A stretch of 64,000 nucleotides of DNA from Seohaeicola_A nanhaiensis (GTDB taxonomy: Bacteria > Pseudomonadota > Alphaproteobacteria > Rhodobacterales > Rhodobacteraceae): positions 930,001 through 994,000 of the forward strand of contig NZ_JBHSGI010000002.1 in the NCBI RefSeq assembly GCF_042654245.1. Reading direction: 5' to 3'. The notes under the pieces were generated by a model. It saw only the letters and a list, made by a program, of their open reading frames with translations. It did no database searches and was not told the origin of the DNA. Below, piece after piece: positions 1 through 11,137 of this stretch. The translations under genes were made by a program, and so were the position numbers. The number at the start of each line of letters is the position of its first letter. The first letter of the stretch is position 1.

Positions 1-590
1 TGTTCGGCTATGGCACGCCCATCGGCACCCATTTCGCCCCGCACAATCCGGACTACGAGGATCTGACGGCGCTGTCGAACCATGACCCGGAGAAGTCGAA
101 GGCGCTGTTGGCCGAGGCCGGGATGGCCGATGGCTTCTCGACCACGCTGCACCTGCCGCCGCCCTCCTACGCGCGGCGCGGGGGCGAGATCATTGCGGCG
201 CAGCTGGCGGCCGTGGGCATCAAGGCCGAGATCGTCAACGTGGAATGGGCACAGTGGCTGGAGACCGTGTTCCGCGGCAAGGATTTCGGCCTGACCATCG
301 TGAGCCATACCGAACCGATGGACATCGGGATTTATGCCCGGCCGGATTACTACTTCCAGTATGACAACAAGGCCTTCCAGGACCTGATGGCCGAGCTGAA
401 CCGGACCACCGATCCGGCGAAGCGCAGCGAGATGCTGAAGCAGGCGCAGGAGATGATCGCGAAGGATTACGTGAACGGCTACCTGTTCCAGCTCGCCATG
501 CTCTCGGTCGCGAAGGCCGGCGTCGAGGGCCTGTGGGTCAACGCGCCGACGGCGGCGGTGGATCTGACCGTGGTGAAGTGGAAGCAGTGA
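1..590 (+). CDS. ABC transporter substrate-binding protein, peptide/nickel type (C-terminal part)
   Basis: This is the last 195 or so residues of a family 5 extracellular solute-binding protein; the frame enters at base 3 and the N-terminus lies outside the window. The segment has the usual C-terminal lobe features, with a DPEKSKALLAEAG stretch followed by a long region ending in VDLTVVKWKQ. Such proteins deliver peptides, opines or nickel chelates in the periplasm to DppBC-type permeases, which are found just downstream at 1294-3053. A strong terminator follows the stop codon, so the binding protein may be expressed at a higher level than the membrane parts. The substrate cannot be inferred from this fragment. 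Confidence 0.93.
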   Translation, partial: FGYGTPIGTHFAPHNPDYEDLTALSNHDPEKSKALLAEAGMADGFSTTLHLPPPSYARRGGEIIAAQLAAVGIKAEIVNVEWAQWLETVFRGKDFGLTIVSHTEPMDIGIYARPDYYFQYDNKAFQDLMAELNRTTDPAKRSEMLKQAQEMIAKDYVNGYLFQLAMLSVAKAGVEGLWVNAPTAAVDLTVVKWKQ

Positions 591-615
591 TCCGTCAGCG
601 GATCGCGGAGACAGG

Positions 616-644
616 GGGCCGGTGAAAGCCGGCCCTTTTCTTTT
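616..644 (+). terminator. Rho-independent terminator after the binding-protein gene
   Basis: A perfect 7-bp GC stem, GGGCCGG at 616-622 and CCGGCCC at 629-635, encloses a 6-base loop and is followed by TTTTCTTTT. It lies 25 bases after the stop codon at 590. Confidence 0.85.
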
Positions 645-737
645 GGGGACCGGGCGCTCGAGAACCCTTGCAGAGCGTCATGCCCGGCACCGGCCGGCTG
701 TCGTTGATGTTGGCAATTGATCTTGCTAGGTTTCAGT

Positions 738-1187
738 ATGGCCGGCCGAATTTTTCAGACAGCGGCGCTGCGTATTCTTGTGGTGGTGCTCGGGGGCAGC
801 CTCCCCGCGCTTGCGGCCGCGAATGATGTTCCGCGGATGCCTGACGGCAAAGTCGATGTCGACGCAGTCATGTCATCGTTCCATGCAGGAATGGGCCTCA
901 CGCGCGATGGACCGGCTGGTGATATCGATGGTGAATTTCTCGGCGAACCGTTTCATGCGCAGTATGAACCTTCCGCCGACCCGCTTACCTACGTCTGGTC
1001 GATACAATCCGAAGGCCTCTCCGAGGAAGCCGTCTATCTTGCAGCGGTCCTGCTGGCCGGTTTGATCTGTGACAGAGACCATCATCGGCCGGTTCAGGTG
1101 AACTGGAGCGATACCTCCGTGAAGATCGGAGGAGGCTGGCGCGTTTTGTCGACCTGTTCACGGGAGCAACCAAAGATCGGCAACTGA
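738..1187 (+). CDS. Secreted hypothetical protein
   Basis: I do not recognise this protein of about 149 residues. The N-terminus (AALRILVVVLGGSLPALAAA) looks like a signal peptide with cleavage after the Ala run near residue 27, so export to the periplasm is likely. The mature part is acidic, has two cysteines (in LICDRD and STCSRE) and shows no motif I know. ATG at 738 is chosen over a TTG at 717 because the signal peptide begins cleanly there. Base composition is visibly less GC-rich than the neighbours, with many ATA, TTG and AAT-type choices. The gene splits an otherwise typical peptide ABC transporter operon, so late insertion is possible. Confidence 0.6.
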   Translation: MAGRIFQTAALRILVVVLGGSLPALAAANDVPRMPDGKVDVDAVMSSFHAGMGLTRDGPAGDIDGEFLGEPFHAQYEPSADPLTYVWSIQSEGLSEEAVYLAAVLLAGLICDRDHHRPVQVNWSDTSVKIGGGWRVLSTCSREQPKIGN

Positions 1188-1293
1188 GGGCGTCGACGGG
1201 TGCCTGGGCCGGGGCGCGGTTGCGGGGGCGGAAGGGGTGGCGGCGCACGATCCCCTCTGGACCCTGCCCGCGGCCGCGCCTAACGTCCGCGCG

Positions 1294-2241
1294 ATGCTTC
1301 GCTATGTGCTGAAACGCCTGCTTTCCCTTGTCCTCAGCCTGGTGGTGGCCAGCCTGGTGATCTTTGCCGTGATCGAGGTGGCGCCGGGGGACCCGGCGAG
1401 CTTCATGCTGGGGGTCAATGCGCAGCCCGACACGGTGGCGGCGCTGCGCAGCGAGTTGGGGCTCGACGTGCCGAAATGGCAGCGCTACCTGACTTGGGTG
1501 GGTGGCATGGTGCAGGGCGAATTCGGCACCTCCTATACCTATCGCACGCCGGTGGCGCAGATGGTGGCGGACCGGCTGAAGGTCTCGCTGCCGCTGGCGC
1601 TTTATGCGCTGGCGCTGTCGACGCTGATCGCCTTTCCGGCGGGGATCTATGCGGCCGCGCGGCGTGGCAAGGCGGGTGATGTGGCGGTGATGGGGGCGAC
1701 GCAGCTGGGGGTGGCGGTGCCGAACTTCTGGTTCGCGATGATGATGGTGCTGATCTTTGCCATCAACCTGCGCTGGTTCGGCGCGGGGGGCTTTGCCGGC
1801 TGGGAGAAGGGCATCGGCCCGGCGCTGAAGTCGCTGACGCTGCCTGCGATCTCGCTGGCGCTGCCGCAGGCGGCGATCCTGGCGCGAGTCATGCGGTCGG
1901 CCCTGCTGGATATCCTAGGCGAGGATTTCATGCGCACGGCGCGGGCCAAGGGGCTGAGCCGGCGGCAGGCGCTGTGGCGGCATGGGGTGCGCAACGCGAT
2001 GATTCCGGTGTTGACGATCCTGGGGCTGCAGTTCTCGTTCCTGCTGGCGGGCGCGATCATCATCGAGAACGTGTTCTATCTGCCGGGTCTCGGGCGGCTG
2101 GTGTTCCAGGCGATTTCCTCGCGCGATCTGATCGTAGTGGAATCCGTGGTCATGCTGCTGGTCTTTGCGGTCATCACGGTGAATTTCGCGGTCGATCTGG
2201 CCTATGCCGCCGTAGATCCCCGGCTGAGGACGCGGACATGA
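1294..2241 (+). CDS. ABC transporter permease, DppB/OppB-like
   Basis: This is an inner-membrane permease of about 315 residues for a peptide/nickel-type importer. It starts MLRYVLKRLLSLVLSL, the classic N-terminal helix of DppB, and contains the conserved periplasmic segment VIEVAPGDPASFML and the cytoplasmic EAA loop (DFMRTARAKGLSRRQALWRHG) that contacts the ATPase. Six membrane segments are visible. The ATG at 1294 is preferred over an upstream GTG at 1237 because homologues begin at this helix. It overlaps the next permease by 4 bases (ATGA), which implies translational coupling. Confidence 0.93.
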   Translation: MLRYVLKRLLSLVLSLVVASLVIFAVIEVAPGDPASFMLGVNAQPDTVAALRSELGLDVPKWQRYLTWVGGMVQGEFGTSYTYRTPVAQMVADRLKVSLPLALYALALSTLIAFPAGIYAAARRGKAGDVAVMGATQLGVAVPNFWFAMMMVLIFAINLRWFGAGGFAGWEKGIGPALKSLTLPAISLALPQAAILARVMRSALLDILGEDFMRTARAKGLSRRQALWRHGVRNAMIPVLTILGLQFSFLLAGAIIIENVFYLPGLGRLVFQAISSRDLIVVESVVMLLVFAVITVNFAVDLAYAAVDPRLRTRT

Positions 2242-3053
2242 ACCGCAACCTGATCCTGGGCGGGTTCCTGTCCGGCCTGTTCATCCTGGCGGCGATCCTG
2301 TCGTTCTTCTGGACGCCCTTCGATTACACCGCGATGAACATTCCCGAGAAGTTCCAGCGGCCGAACGGGCTGCACTGGCTGGGGACCGATCATTTCGGGC
2401 GCGACATCTTCTCGATGATCATGGTGGGCGCGCGCACCTCGATTGCGGTGGCGCTGATCGCGGTGAGCATCGGCATCGCCATCGGCGTGCCGCTGGGGCT
2501 GACCGCCGCCGCGCGCAAGGGCAGCTGGCTGGACGAGATCATCATGCGCGGCAACGATCTGGTCTTTGCCTTCCCCTCGCTGGTGATCGCGATCCTGATC
2601 ACGGCGGTCTTCGGGCCCGGTGCGGTGAATGCGATCATCGCCATCGGCATCTTCAACATCCCGGTCTTCGCGCGGATCACCCGGGGCGCGGCGCTGAGCC
2701 TGTGGGAGCGCGAGTTCATCATGGCGGCGCGGGTGGCGGGCAAGTCGGCGGCGCGGATCAGCCGGGAGCATATCCTGCCCAATGTGACCAACCTGTTGAT
2801 CGTGCAGGGGACGATCCAGTTCTCGCTGGCCATTCTGGCCGAGGCGGGGCTGTCCTATATCGGGCTGGGCGCGCAGCCGCCGGTGCCGAGCTGGGGCCGG
2901 ATGCTGGCCGATGCGCAGACGCTGGTGGCGATCGCGCCGCATCTGGCGATGATCCCGGGCATCGCGATCATCCTGACGGTGCTGGGGCTGAACCTGATGG
3001 GCGACGGGCTGCGCGATCTGCTCGACCCACGGCTGCGGGTGGCGCGGACATGA
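2238..3053 (+). CDS. ABC transporter permease, DppC/OppC-like
   Basis: This second permease of 271 residues pairs with the one at 1294. Family marks are the HWLGTDHFGRDIFSMIM segment near residue 45, the coupling loop EFIMAARVAGKSAARISREH, and the ending LLDPRLRV typical of DppC. The N-terminal helix is followed by a short periplasmic stretch and five further helices. The start at 2238 overlaps the previous stop by 4 bases, and the stop overlaps the start of the ATPase gene at 3050 in the same way. Confidence 0.93.
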   Translation: MNRNLILGGFLSGLFILAAILSFFWTPFDYTAMNIPEKFQRPNGLHWLGTDHFGRDIFSMIMVGARTSIAVALIAVSIGIAIGVPLGLTAAARKGSWLDEIIMRGNDLVFAFPSLVIAILITAVFGPGAVNAIIAIGIFNIPVFARITRGAALSLWEREFIMAARVAGKSAARISREHILPNVTNLLIVQGTIQFSLAILAEAGLSYIGLGAQPPVPSWGRMLADAQTLVAIAPHLAMIPGIAIILTVLGLNLMGDGLRDLLDPRLRVART

Positions 3054-4648
3054 GCCTGTTGCAGATCGACGGGCTGAGCCTGGACATTCACAAGACGGCG
3101 ATCCTGAAAGACGTCTCGTTCGGGATCGAGCCGGGCGAGATCGTCGCGGTGACGGGCGAGAGCGGGTCGGGCAAGTCGATGACCGCGCTGGCGGTGATGG
3201 GGCTGCTGCCCGAGCGGATGCAGGCACAGGGCGCGATCCGGCTGGACGGGCAGGATCTGCTGGCGCTGTCCGAGGCGCAGATGTGCCGGATGCGCGGGCA
3301 GATGGTGGGGATGGTGTTTCAGGAGCCGATGACGGCGCTGAACCCGGTCAAGACCATCGGCGATCAGGTGGCCGAGACGATCCTGATCCACAAGGCGATG
3401 CCGAGGGACGAAGCCTATGTCCGCGCGCGCGAGGTGCTGGACCGGGTCGGGCTGCCGGCGGGGCGGTTCCCGCTGTCGCGCTATCCGCACGAGCTGTCGG
3501 GCGGGCAGCGGCAGCGGGTGGTGATCGCCATGGCCATCGCGCTGCGGCCCAAGCTGCTGATCGCCGACGAGCCGACGACAGCGCTGGACGTGACGACGCA
3601 GGCGCAGATCCTCGAGCTGCTGAAGGGGCTGGTCGACGATTTCGGCATGGGGCTGCTGATGATCACCCATGACCTGGCGGTGGTGGCCGACATGGCCGAC
3701 CGCATCGTGGTAATGCGCCACGGCGAGGTGATGGAACAGGGGCCGACGCGCGCGCTGCTGGCCGAGATGAAGCATCCCTATACGCGGGCGCTGTTCAAGG
3801 CCTCGACCCACAAGGTGGATCTGCCGCCCGCCCCTGCCCCGGCGCCGCTGTTGCAGGTGCGCAATGTGGTGCGGGAGTATCGGCTGCCACGCACGAAGCT
3901 GTTTGCGCCGCCGGGGGTGTTCCGGGCGGTCAAGGGCGTGAGCTTTACCCTGAACCGGGGCGAACGGCTGGGGCTGGTGGGCGAGTCGGGCTGCGGGAAG
4001 TCGACGCTGACCCGCGCGCTGCTGGGGCTGGAGGAGGTTCAGGCGGGAGAAATCCTGCTGGACGGCGAACCGGTGCTGAGCGGCGGCAGGCCGAACCTGA
4101 AGGTGCGGCGCAAGATGCAGGTGGTGTTCCAGGATCCCTTCGGCAGCTTCAACCCGCGCCACCGGGTCGACCGGCTGATCACCGAGCCGTTCCATCTGCT
4201 GGACACACCGCCCACCGGCAAGGCGCGCGAGAATGCGATTTCCGAGGCGCTGATGGCGGTGGGGCTACGGCCGGCGGATGCGCGCAAGTATATCCACGAG
4301 TTCTCGGGCGGGCAGCGGCAGCGGATCGCCATTGCGCGGGCGCTGATCATCCGGCCCGAGCTGATTCTGTTCGACGAGGCGGTGAGCGCGCTGGATGTTT
4401 CCGTGCGGGCGCAGATCCTGGACCTGCTGGCCGATCTCTGCCGGGCCTATGACCTGACCTATCTGTTCATCAGCCACGATCTGAGCGTGGTGCGCACGGT
4501 GACGGACCGGGTGATGGTGATGCAGGCGGGCGAGATCGTGGAACAGGGGGTGACGCAGGAGGTCTTCGACAACCCGCGCCACGCCTATACGCGGAAGCTG
4601 ATCGCCGCCGCGCCGGTGCTGCCGGAGTTTGCCGGGGCGAAGGCATGA
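3050..4648 (+). CDS. Fused double ABC ATPase, DppD-DppF type
   Basis: This protein of 532 residues carries two complete ABC nucleotide-binding domains in one chain. The first has Walker A GESGSGKS near residue 36, signature LSGGQRQR and Walker B LLIADEPTTALD. The second begins near residue 265, with Walker A GESGCGKS, signature FSGGQRQR and a Walker B (LILFDEAVSALD) in which the usual DEPT is DEAV, common in DppF-like halves. It powers import through the two permeases upstream. Fusion of the D and F subunits is frequent in alphaproteobacteria. It overlaps both neighbouring genes by 4 bases. Confidence 0.93.
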   Translation: MSLLQIDGLSLDIHKTAILKDVSFGIEPGEIVAVTGESGSGKSMTALAVMGLLPERMQAQGAIRLDGQDLLALSEAQMCRMRGQMVGMVFQEPMTALNPVKTIGDQVAETILIHKAMPRDEAYVRAREVLDRVGLPAGRFPLSRYPHELSGGQRQRVVIAMAIALRPKLLIADEPTTALDVTTQAQILELLKGLVDDFGMGLLMITHDLAVVADMADRIVVMRHGEVMEQGPTRALLAEMKHPYTRALFKASTHKVDLPPAPAPAPLLQVRNVVREYRLPRTKLFAPPGVFRAVKGVSFTLNRGERLGLVGESGCGKSTLTRALLGLEEVQAGEILLDGEPVLSGGRPNLKVRRKMQVVFQDPFGSFNPRHRVDRLITEPFHLLDTPPTGKARENAISEALMAVGLRPADARKYIHEFSGGQRQRIAIARALIIRPELILFDEAVSALDVSVRAQILDLLADLCRAYDLTYLFISHDLSVVRTVTDRVMVMQAGEIVEQGVTQEVFDNPRHAYTRKLIAAAPVLPEFAGAKA

Positions 4649-5175
4649 CCGGGATGGCGAGGTTTGGCGTCTTCCTGGGGCTGATGGCCATCGCGGTGCT
4701 GGCCGCCGCCGCCTTTGGCGCGTTGCACAACCAGGTGAGCTATACCGTGGGACCGGACTATTTCCACGCCTTCAAGTTCCGCCAGTTCACCATTCCGCGC
4801 GAGATGGCGCCGCGCCTGGGGGCGATGGAGGTGGGCATCCTGGCCAGCTGGTGGATGGGCGTCCTGATGGGGCTGCCGCCGCTGGTGCTGGGGCTGTTCA
4901 CGCTGCGCCCCACCGGGCGCTATTGGCGCGCCGGGCTGCGGGCCATCGCGCTGGCGGTGGGGGTGACCGTGCTGACCGCGCTGGCCGGGCTGCTGTTCGG
5001 TCTAGTCGTGGTGACGCCCGAGACGGCGGCGCAAGTCGCGCTGCCGGTCGAGACGCAGGATCCGGTCGGCTTTCTGCGGGCCGGAGTGATGCATGACGCC
5101 AGCTATCTGGGCGGGGTTCTGGGAATGCTGGCGGCGGTCTGGCTGATCTGGCGCAGCGGCAGGACCGGACGGTGA
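4645..5175 (+). CDS. Conserved membrane protein of unknown function
   Basis: The product of 176 residues has four hydrophobic segments: residues 5-25, about 60-82, 90-115 and 155-172. It has a conserved-looking periplasmic stretch, GALHNQVSYTVGPDYFHAFK, after the first helix. I have seen this HNQ-YTV-P-YF pattern in uncharacterised integral membrane proteins but know no function. It overlaps the ATPase gene by 4 bases and the EamA gene by 4 bases, so it is co-transcribed with the transporter, though a role in peptide uptake is not implied by its sequence. Confidence 0.8.
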   Translation: MTGMARFGVFLGLMAIAVLAAAAFGALHNQVSYTVGPDYFHAFKFRQFTIPREMAPRLGAMEVGILASWWMGVLMGLPPLVLGLFTLRPTGRYWRAGLRAIALAVGVTVLTALAGLLFGLVVVTPETAAQVALPVETQDPVGFLRAGVMHDASYLGGVLGMLAAVWLIWRSGRTGR

Positions 5176-6098
5176 GCGCCCGGCCGGCGGACCGCACCGG
5201 GCTGGCCATCCTGCTGTCGCTGCTGGCGATCCTGCTGTTCGACCTGATGGGGCTGGTGATCAAGCATCTGTCGCCCTACTACAGCGCCGCCGAGCTGTCG
5301 GCCTATCGCAATACGGTGGGTCTGATACCCAGCGTGATCGCGCTGTGGCTGACGCCGGCCTGGCATGCGGGCGGACGGCGGCTGCGGATCCGGCAGTGGA
5401 AGCTGGCGGGCGCGCGCGGGCTGATCGTGAGCGTCGCGCAGCTGTGTTTCTACTATGCGCTCGGCACGCTGGCCTTCGCGACGGCCGCGACGATCAGCTA
5501 TTCCAATGCGATGTTCATGACCGCGCTGGCGGTGCCGATCCTGGGCGAGAAGGTCGGGGCGCTGCGCTGGAGCGCCGTGCTGATCGGCTTTGTGGGCGTG
5601 GTTCTGATCATGGGACCGGGGCGCGAGACCTTTTCCGCGGCCGCCATCGCGCCGCTGGGCGCGGCGCTGTTCTATGCGCTGACCGGCGTTATGGCGCGGC
5701 GGCTGGACCCGGATGTGCCCAGCGCGCTGGCGAACCTTTATTCCTCGGGCGTGGCGCTGGTGAGTTCGGTGCTGCTGGCGCTGGTCGCGGGTGGGTTTTC
5801 CGGGCTGCGGACGGGCGAAGATCTGCTGTGGATCCTTGCCATGGGCGGGTTCGGCGGGCTGGCGGTGCTGTGCATGGTCGTGGCCTATCGCATGACCGAA
5901 CAGAGCAACCTGGCGCCGTTTGCGTATTTCGGGATTCCGACCGCCTTCGTGCTGGGCTGGCTGTTCTTCAACGAGGCGCCCTGGAGCGATCTGTTCCCCG
6001 GCGCGCTGCTGATCGTGCTGGGCGGGCTGATCGTGATCTGGCGCGAACAGCGTCAGCGGCGGGCGGCCCGGATTTCTGCTTCCGCTCCGCCCGCATGA
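5172..6098 (+). CDS. EamA/DMT-family transporter
   Basis: The protein of 308 residues has about ten transmembrane helices arranged as two EamA repeats; the second repeat begins near residue 160 (AIAPLGAALFYALTGVMARR). Members export amino acids, nucleobases or other small metabolites, and some in this subgroup resemble RhaT/YdcZ-like carriers. A GTG start at 5172 overlaps the preceding stop codon. The substrate is unknown. It is the last gene of the run that begins with the permeases at 1294. Confidence 0.88.
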   Translation: MSARPADRTGLAILLSLLAILLFDLMGLVIKHLSPYYSAAELSAYRNTVGLIPSVIALWLTPAWHAGGRRLRIRQWKLAGARGLIVSVAQLCFYYALGTLAFATAATISYSNAMFMTALAVPILGEKVGALRWSAVLIGFVGVVLIMGPGRETFSAAAIAPLGAALFYALTGVMARRLDPDVPSALANLYSSGVALVSSVLLALVAGGFSGLRTGEDLLWILAMGGFGGLAVLCMVVAYRMTEQSNLAPFAYFGIPTAFVLGWLFFNEAPWSDLFPGALLIVLGGLIVIWREQRQRRAARISASAPPA

Positions 6099-6168
6099 GG
6101 GCCTTGTTAACGTTTGGCTGATTAGTCTGCGCGCCGCGACCCCGAGAGGAAGGGCACGAGGCAAGGCG

Positions 6169-7488
6169 ATGACGCCAAAACGGCAATTGAAGCAAAATAT
6201 CAAAGCGTTGACGCTGACCTTTCTGGCCATCGCCCTTGTTACGCTTCTCGTCTTCGCGGTGATGTTCAGGTCGATTCGCCAGGAGCAGAGCCGGCTGTCC
6301 GACCGACAGTTGGCCTATCACCGTGTGGTGCTCGACCATCAGCGGGCCATCGGATACGGCGGGCTGATCCACCATTTCAAGAACTGGATTCTGCGCCCTG
6401 GCGAACCCTTCTACCGCGACGCCGCCATCGCCTCGGCCGAGCGGGCGACGGCGGTGCTGAACACGCTGGAGGCGCAGGTGGCGGCGGCGGATCTGAACCT
6501 GACGCTGTCGGCGCAGCGCGAGATGGTCGAAGCCTACCGCCGCAACATCGCCGTGATCACCGCCATGCACGCCGAGGGTCGCAGCCCGCGGGAGATCGAC
6601 GCAGCCGTGCGGATTTCGGACGAGGATTCGCTGCAGGAACTGGAGATCATCAACGAGCGCGTCGAAGCACGGATGAGGGCGCAGCAACTGGCGCTCGATG
6701 AGCGCACCGTGATGCTCTATCTGATGCCCTCCGCGCTGGCGGTGCTGACGGCCTTTGGCCTGCTGGTTCTGGTACGCCAGCGGATGCGGATGCAACTGGA
6801 GCATGACATCCGCCGGATCGATGAGATCGAACAGTTTGCCCAGGTCGCGGCCCACGACCTGCGGGCGCCGCTCCGCCAGATCAGCGCGCTGGCGGAATTC
6901 GCGCAGGAGGACCTCTCCGATGCGCCCGGCCCCGCGCTGCCGGCGGTGCGCGAACATCTGAGTGCGATTTCCGAACGGGCGGCAACGCTCGATTCGCTGA
7001 TCAAGGCGGTGTTCCGCTATATCCTGATCGAGGGCGCGGCGCAGGAGATCAGTGACGTCGACCTGCGCCGGACGGTCGAGGAGATTGTGCGCCTGCATGT
7101 GCCCGCGGGCGGTTCGGCCCGGCTGGAGGGCAGTTTCCCGGTGGTGCGGGCGCAGCGGGTGGAGCTGGAGATCATCCTGCGCAACCTGATTTCCAACGCG
7201 GTGAAGCACCACCCCGACCATCGCCCGAACATCATCATCCGCTATGCCGCCGACCGGCGCATTCACCGCTTCGAGGTCGAGGATGACGGTCCCGGCATTC
7301 CGGGCGAACATGCCGCGCGGGTGTTCGACATGTTCTGGACCATGTCGAAGCCCGCAGCTAACGCCGAGGTCTCGGGCGTCGGCCTGGCGCTGGTCCGGCG
7401 GATCGTGATGCGCTGGGGCACGCAGCTGTCGCTGCGCCCGGCGCAGCCACGCGGCGCGGTCTTCTGCTTCACGATGCCGAAGTTCTGA
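6169..7488 (+). CDS. Membrane sensor histidine kinase
   Basis: The protein of 439 residues has an N-terminal membrane helix (about 14-38), a helical periplasmic sensor domain to about residue 185, a second helix (LYLMPSALAVLTAFGLLVLV) and a cytoplasmic kinase core. The dimerisation box is AAHDLRAPLRQI with phospho-acceptor His229. The ATP-binding domain shows the N box NLISNAVKHH and the G1 box EDDGPGIP. No response regulator gene is adjacent, so it may be an orphan kinase. The sensed signal is unknown. It stands alone, with 70 bases upstream and a convergent pncB 7 bases downstream. Confidence 0.9.
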   Translation: MTPKRQLKQNIKALTLTFLAIALVTLLVFAVMFRSIRQEQSRLSDRQLAYHRVVLDHQRAIGYGGLIHHFKNWILRPGEPFYRDAAIASAERATAVLNTLEAQVAAADLNLTLSAQREMVEAYRRNIAVITAMHAEGRSPREIDAAVRISDEDSLQELEIINERVEARMRAQQLALDERTVMLYLMPSALAVLTAFGLLVLVRQRMRMQLEHDIRRIDEIEQFAQVAAHDLRAPLRQISALAEFAQEDLSDAPGPALPAVREHLSAISERAATLDSLIKAVFRYILIEGAAQEISDVDLRRTVEEIVRLHVPAGGSARLEGSFPVVRAQRVELEIILRNLISNAVKHHPDHRPNIIIRYAADRRIHRFEVEDDGPGIPGEHAARVFDMFWTMSKPAANAEVSGVGLALVRRIVMRWGTQLSLRPAQPRGAVFCFTMPKF

Positions 7489-7494
7489 GGCGGC

Positions 7495-8784
7495 TCAGAC
7501 CTCGACGGCGATGCGCTGCTGGTCGCCCACGCCGAAGACCCGCTTGTAGCGTTCGATCTGGTCGGGCGGGCCCATCGCCTTTTCGGGGTTGTCCGACAGC
7601 TTGACGGTGGGGCGGCCATTGGCACTGATCGCCTTGCAGACCAGCGAGAAGGGCGCCAGCGCATCGTCGGGCGCGAGGCCGCGGAAATCGTTGGTCAGCA
7701 GCGTGCCCCAGCCGAAGGAGACGTTGACGCGGCCGGCGAACTGCGCCTGCAGCTCGACGATCTTGTCGACGTCGAGCCCGTCGGAGAAAATCACCCGCTT
7801 GGTGCGCGGATCCTCGCCCCGCTTGCGCCACCAGTCGATGGCGATGTCGGCGCCGGTGGCCGGATCGCCGCTGTCGATCCGAACGCCTGTCCATTTGGTC
7901 AGCCAGTCGGGCGCGTTCTCGAGGAAACCCTTCGTGCCATAGGTGTCGGGCAGGATGATGCGCAGGTTGCCATCGTGTTCGTCGTGCCAGTCGGAGAGCA
8001 CCTCGTAGGGCGCGCGGGCGAGCTCGGCGTCGGTCTCGGCCAGGGCGGAATAGACCATGGGCAGCTCGTGCGCGTTGGTGCCGATGGCCTCGACCTCGCG
8101 GCGCATGGCGATCAGGCAGTTGGAGGTGCCGGTGAATTTCCTGCCCAGCCCCTCGATCATCGCCTGGACGCACCAGTCCTGCCAGAGGAAGGAATGCCGG
8201 CGCCGGGTGCCGAAATCGGCGATCGACAGGTTGTCGACCGTGCGCAGGCGTTCGATCTTTTCCCAGAGCCGGGTCATGGCGCGGGCGTAGAGCACCTTGA
8301 GCTCGAACCGGCCCATCGCGTTCAGCACCGCGCGGCCGCGCAGTTCCATCAGGACGGCGAGGGCCGGGATTTCCCAGAGCATCACCTCGGGCCAGGCGCC
8401 TTCGAAGGTCAGTTCGTACTGGTCGCCCTTGCGTTCGAGAAAGTAGGGCGGAAGGCGCAGGCCCTCGAACCACTCCATGAAGTCGGGGCGGAACATCTGG
8501 CGCTTGCCATAGAAGGTATTGCCGCGCAGCCAGGTGCTTTCGCCGCGGCTGAGCGAGAGCGAGCGGATGTGGTCGAGCTGTTCGCGCAGCTCGCCCTCGT
8601 CGATCAGCCGGGCAAGCGGCACATGCTTGGAGCGGTTGATCAGCGAGAAGGTGACGCGCGTGTCGGGCTTGTTGCGGAACACCGACTGACACATCAGCAG
8701 CTTGTAGAAATCGGTGTCGATCAGGGAGCGGATGATCGGATCGATCTTCCACTTGTGATTGTAGACGCGTGCCGCGATGTCCAA
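7495..8784 (-). CDS. pncB: Nicotinate phosphoribosyltransferase
   Basis: PncB joins nicotinate to phosphoribosyl pyrophosphate to give nicotinate mononucleotide, the committed step of NAD salvage. The sequence has the family opening KIDPIIRSLIDTDFYKLLM, the substrate loop near FGTRRRHS and the phosphate-binding region RIDSGDP. The length of about 429 residues fits. The TTG at 8784 is preferred because a GGGGAGG box lies 7 bases upstream and homologues start at this position; an upstream GTG at 8820 would add 12 residues. pncA, which makes nicotinate from nicotinamide, lies 2.4 kb away on the same strand with a sensor kinase between them. Confidence 0.95.
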   Translation of the reverse strand: MDIAARVYNHKWKIDPIIRSLIDTDFYKLLMCQSVFRNKPDTRVTFSLINRSKHVPLARLIDEGELREQLDHIRSLSLSRGESTWLRGNTFYGKRQMFRPDFMEWFEGLRLPPYFLERKGDQYELTFEGAWPEVMLWEIPALAVLMELRGRAVLNAMGRFELKVLYARAMTRLWEKIERLRTVDNLSIADFGTRRRHSFLWQDWCVQAMIEGLGRKFTGTSNCLIAMRREVEAIGTNAHELPMVYSALAETDAELARAPYEVLSDWHDEHDGNLRIILPDTYGTKGFLENAPDWLTKWTGVRIDSGDPATGADIAIDWWRKRGEDPRTKRVIFSDGLDVDKIVELQAQFAGRVNVSFGWGTLLTNDFRGLAPDDALAPFSLVCKAISANGRPTVKLSDNPEKAMGPPDQIERYKRVFGVGDQQRIAVEV

Positions 8785-8852
8785 AGTCCCGCCTCCCCGG
8801 TCAGGGTTATTGCCGCGCAAGTTACACGACGAGGCGGGCTATCCAAGCGGAA

Positions 8853-11072
<2,220 letters not shown>

Positions 11073-11137
11073 GGCGGATCCGGGAAAGGGTAGTCCTTGC
11101 CCCTTGATAGCCCGCAGCCGGTTAAGAAAGGACGACC

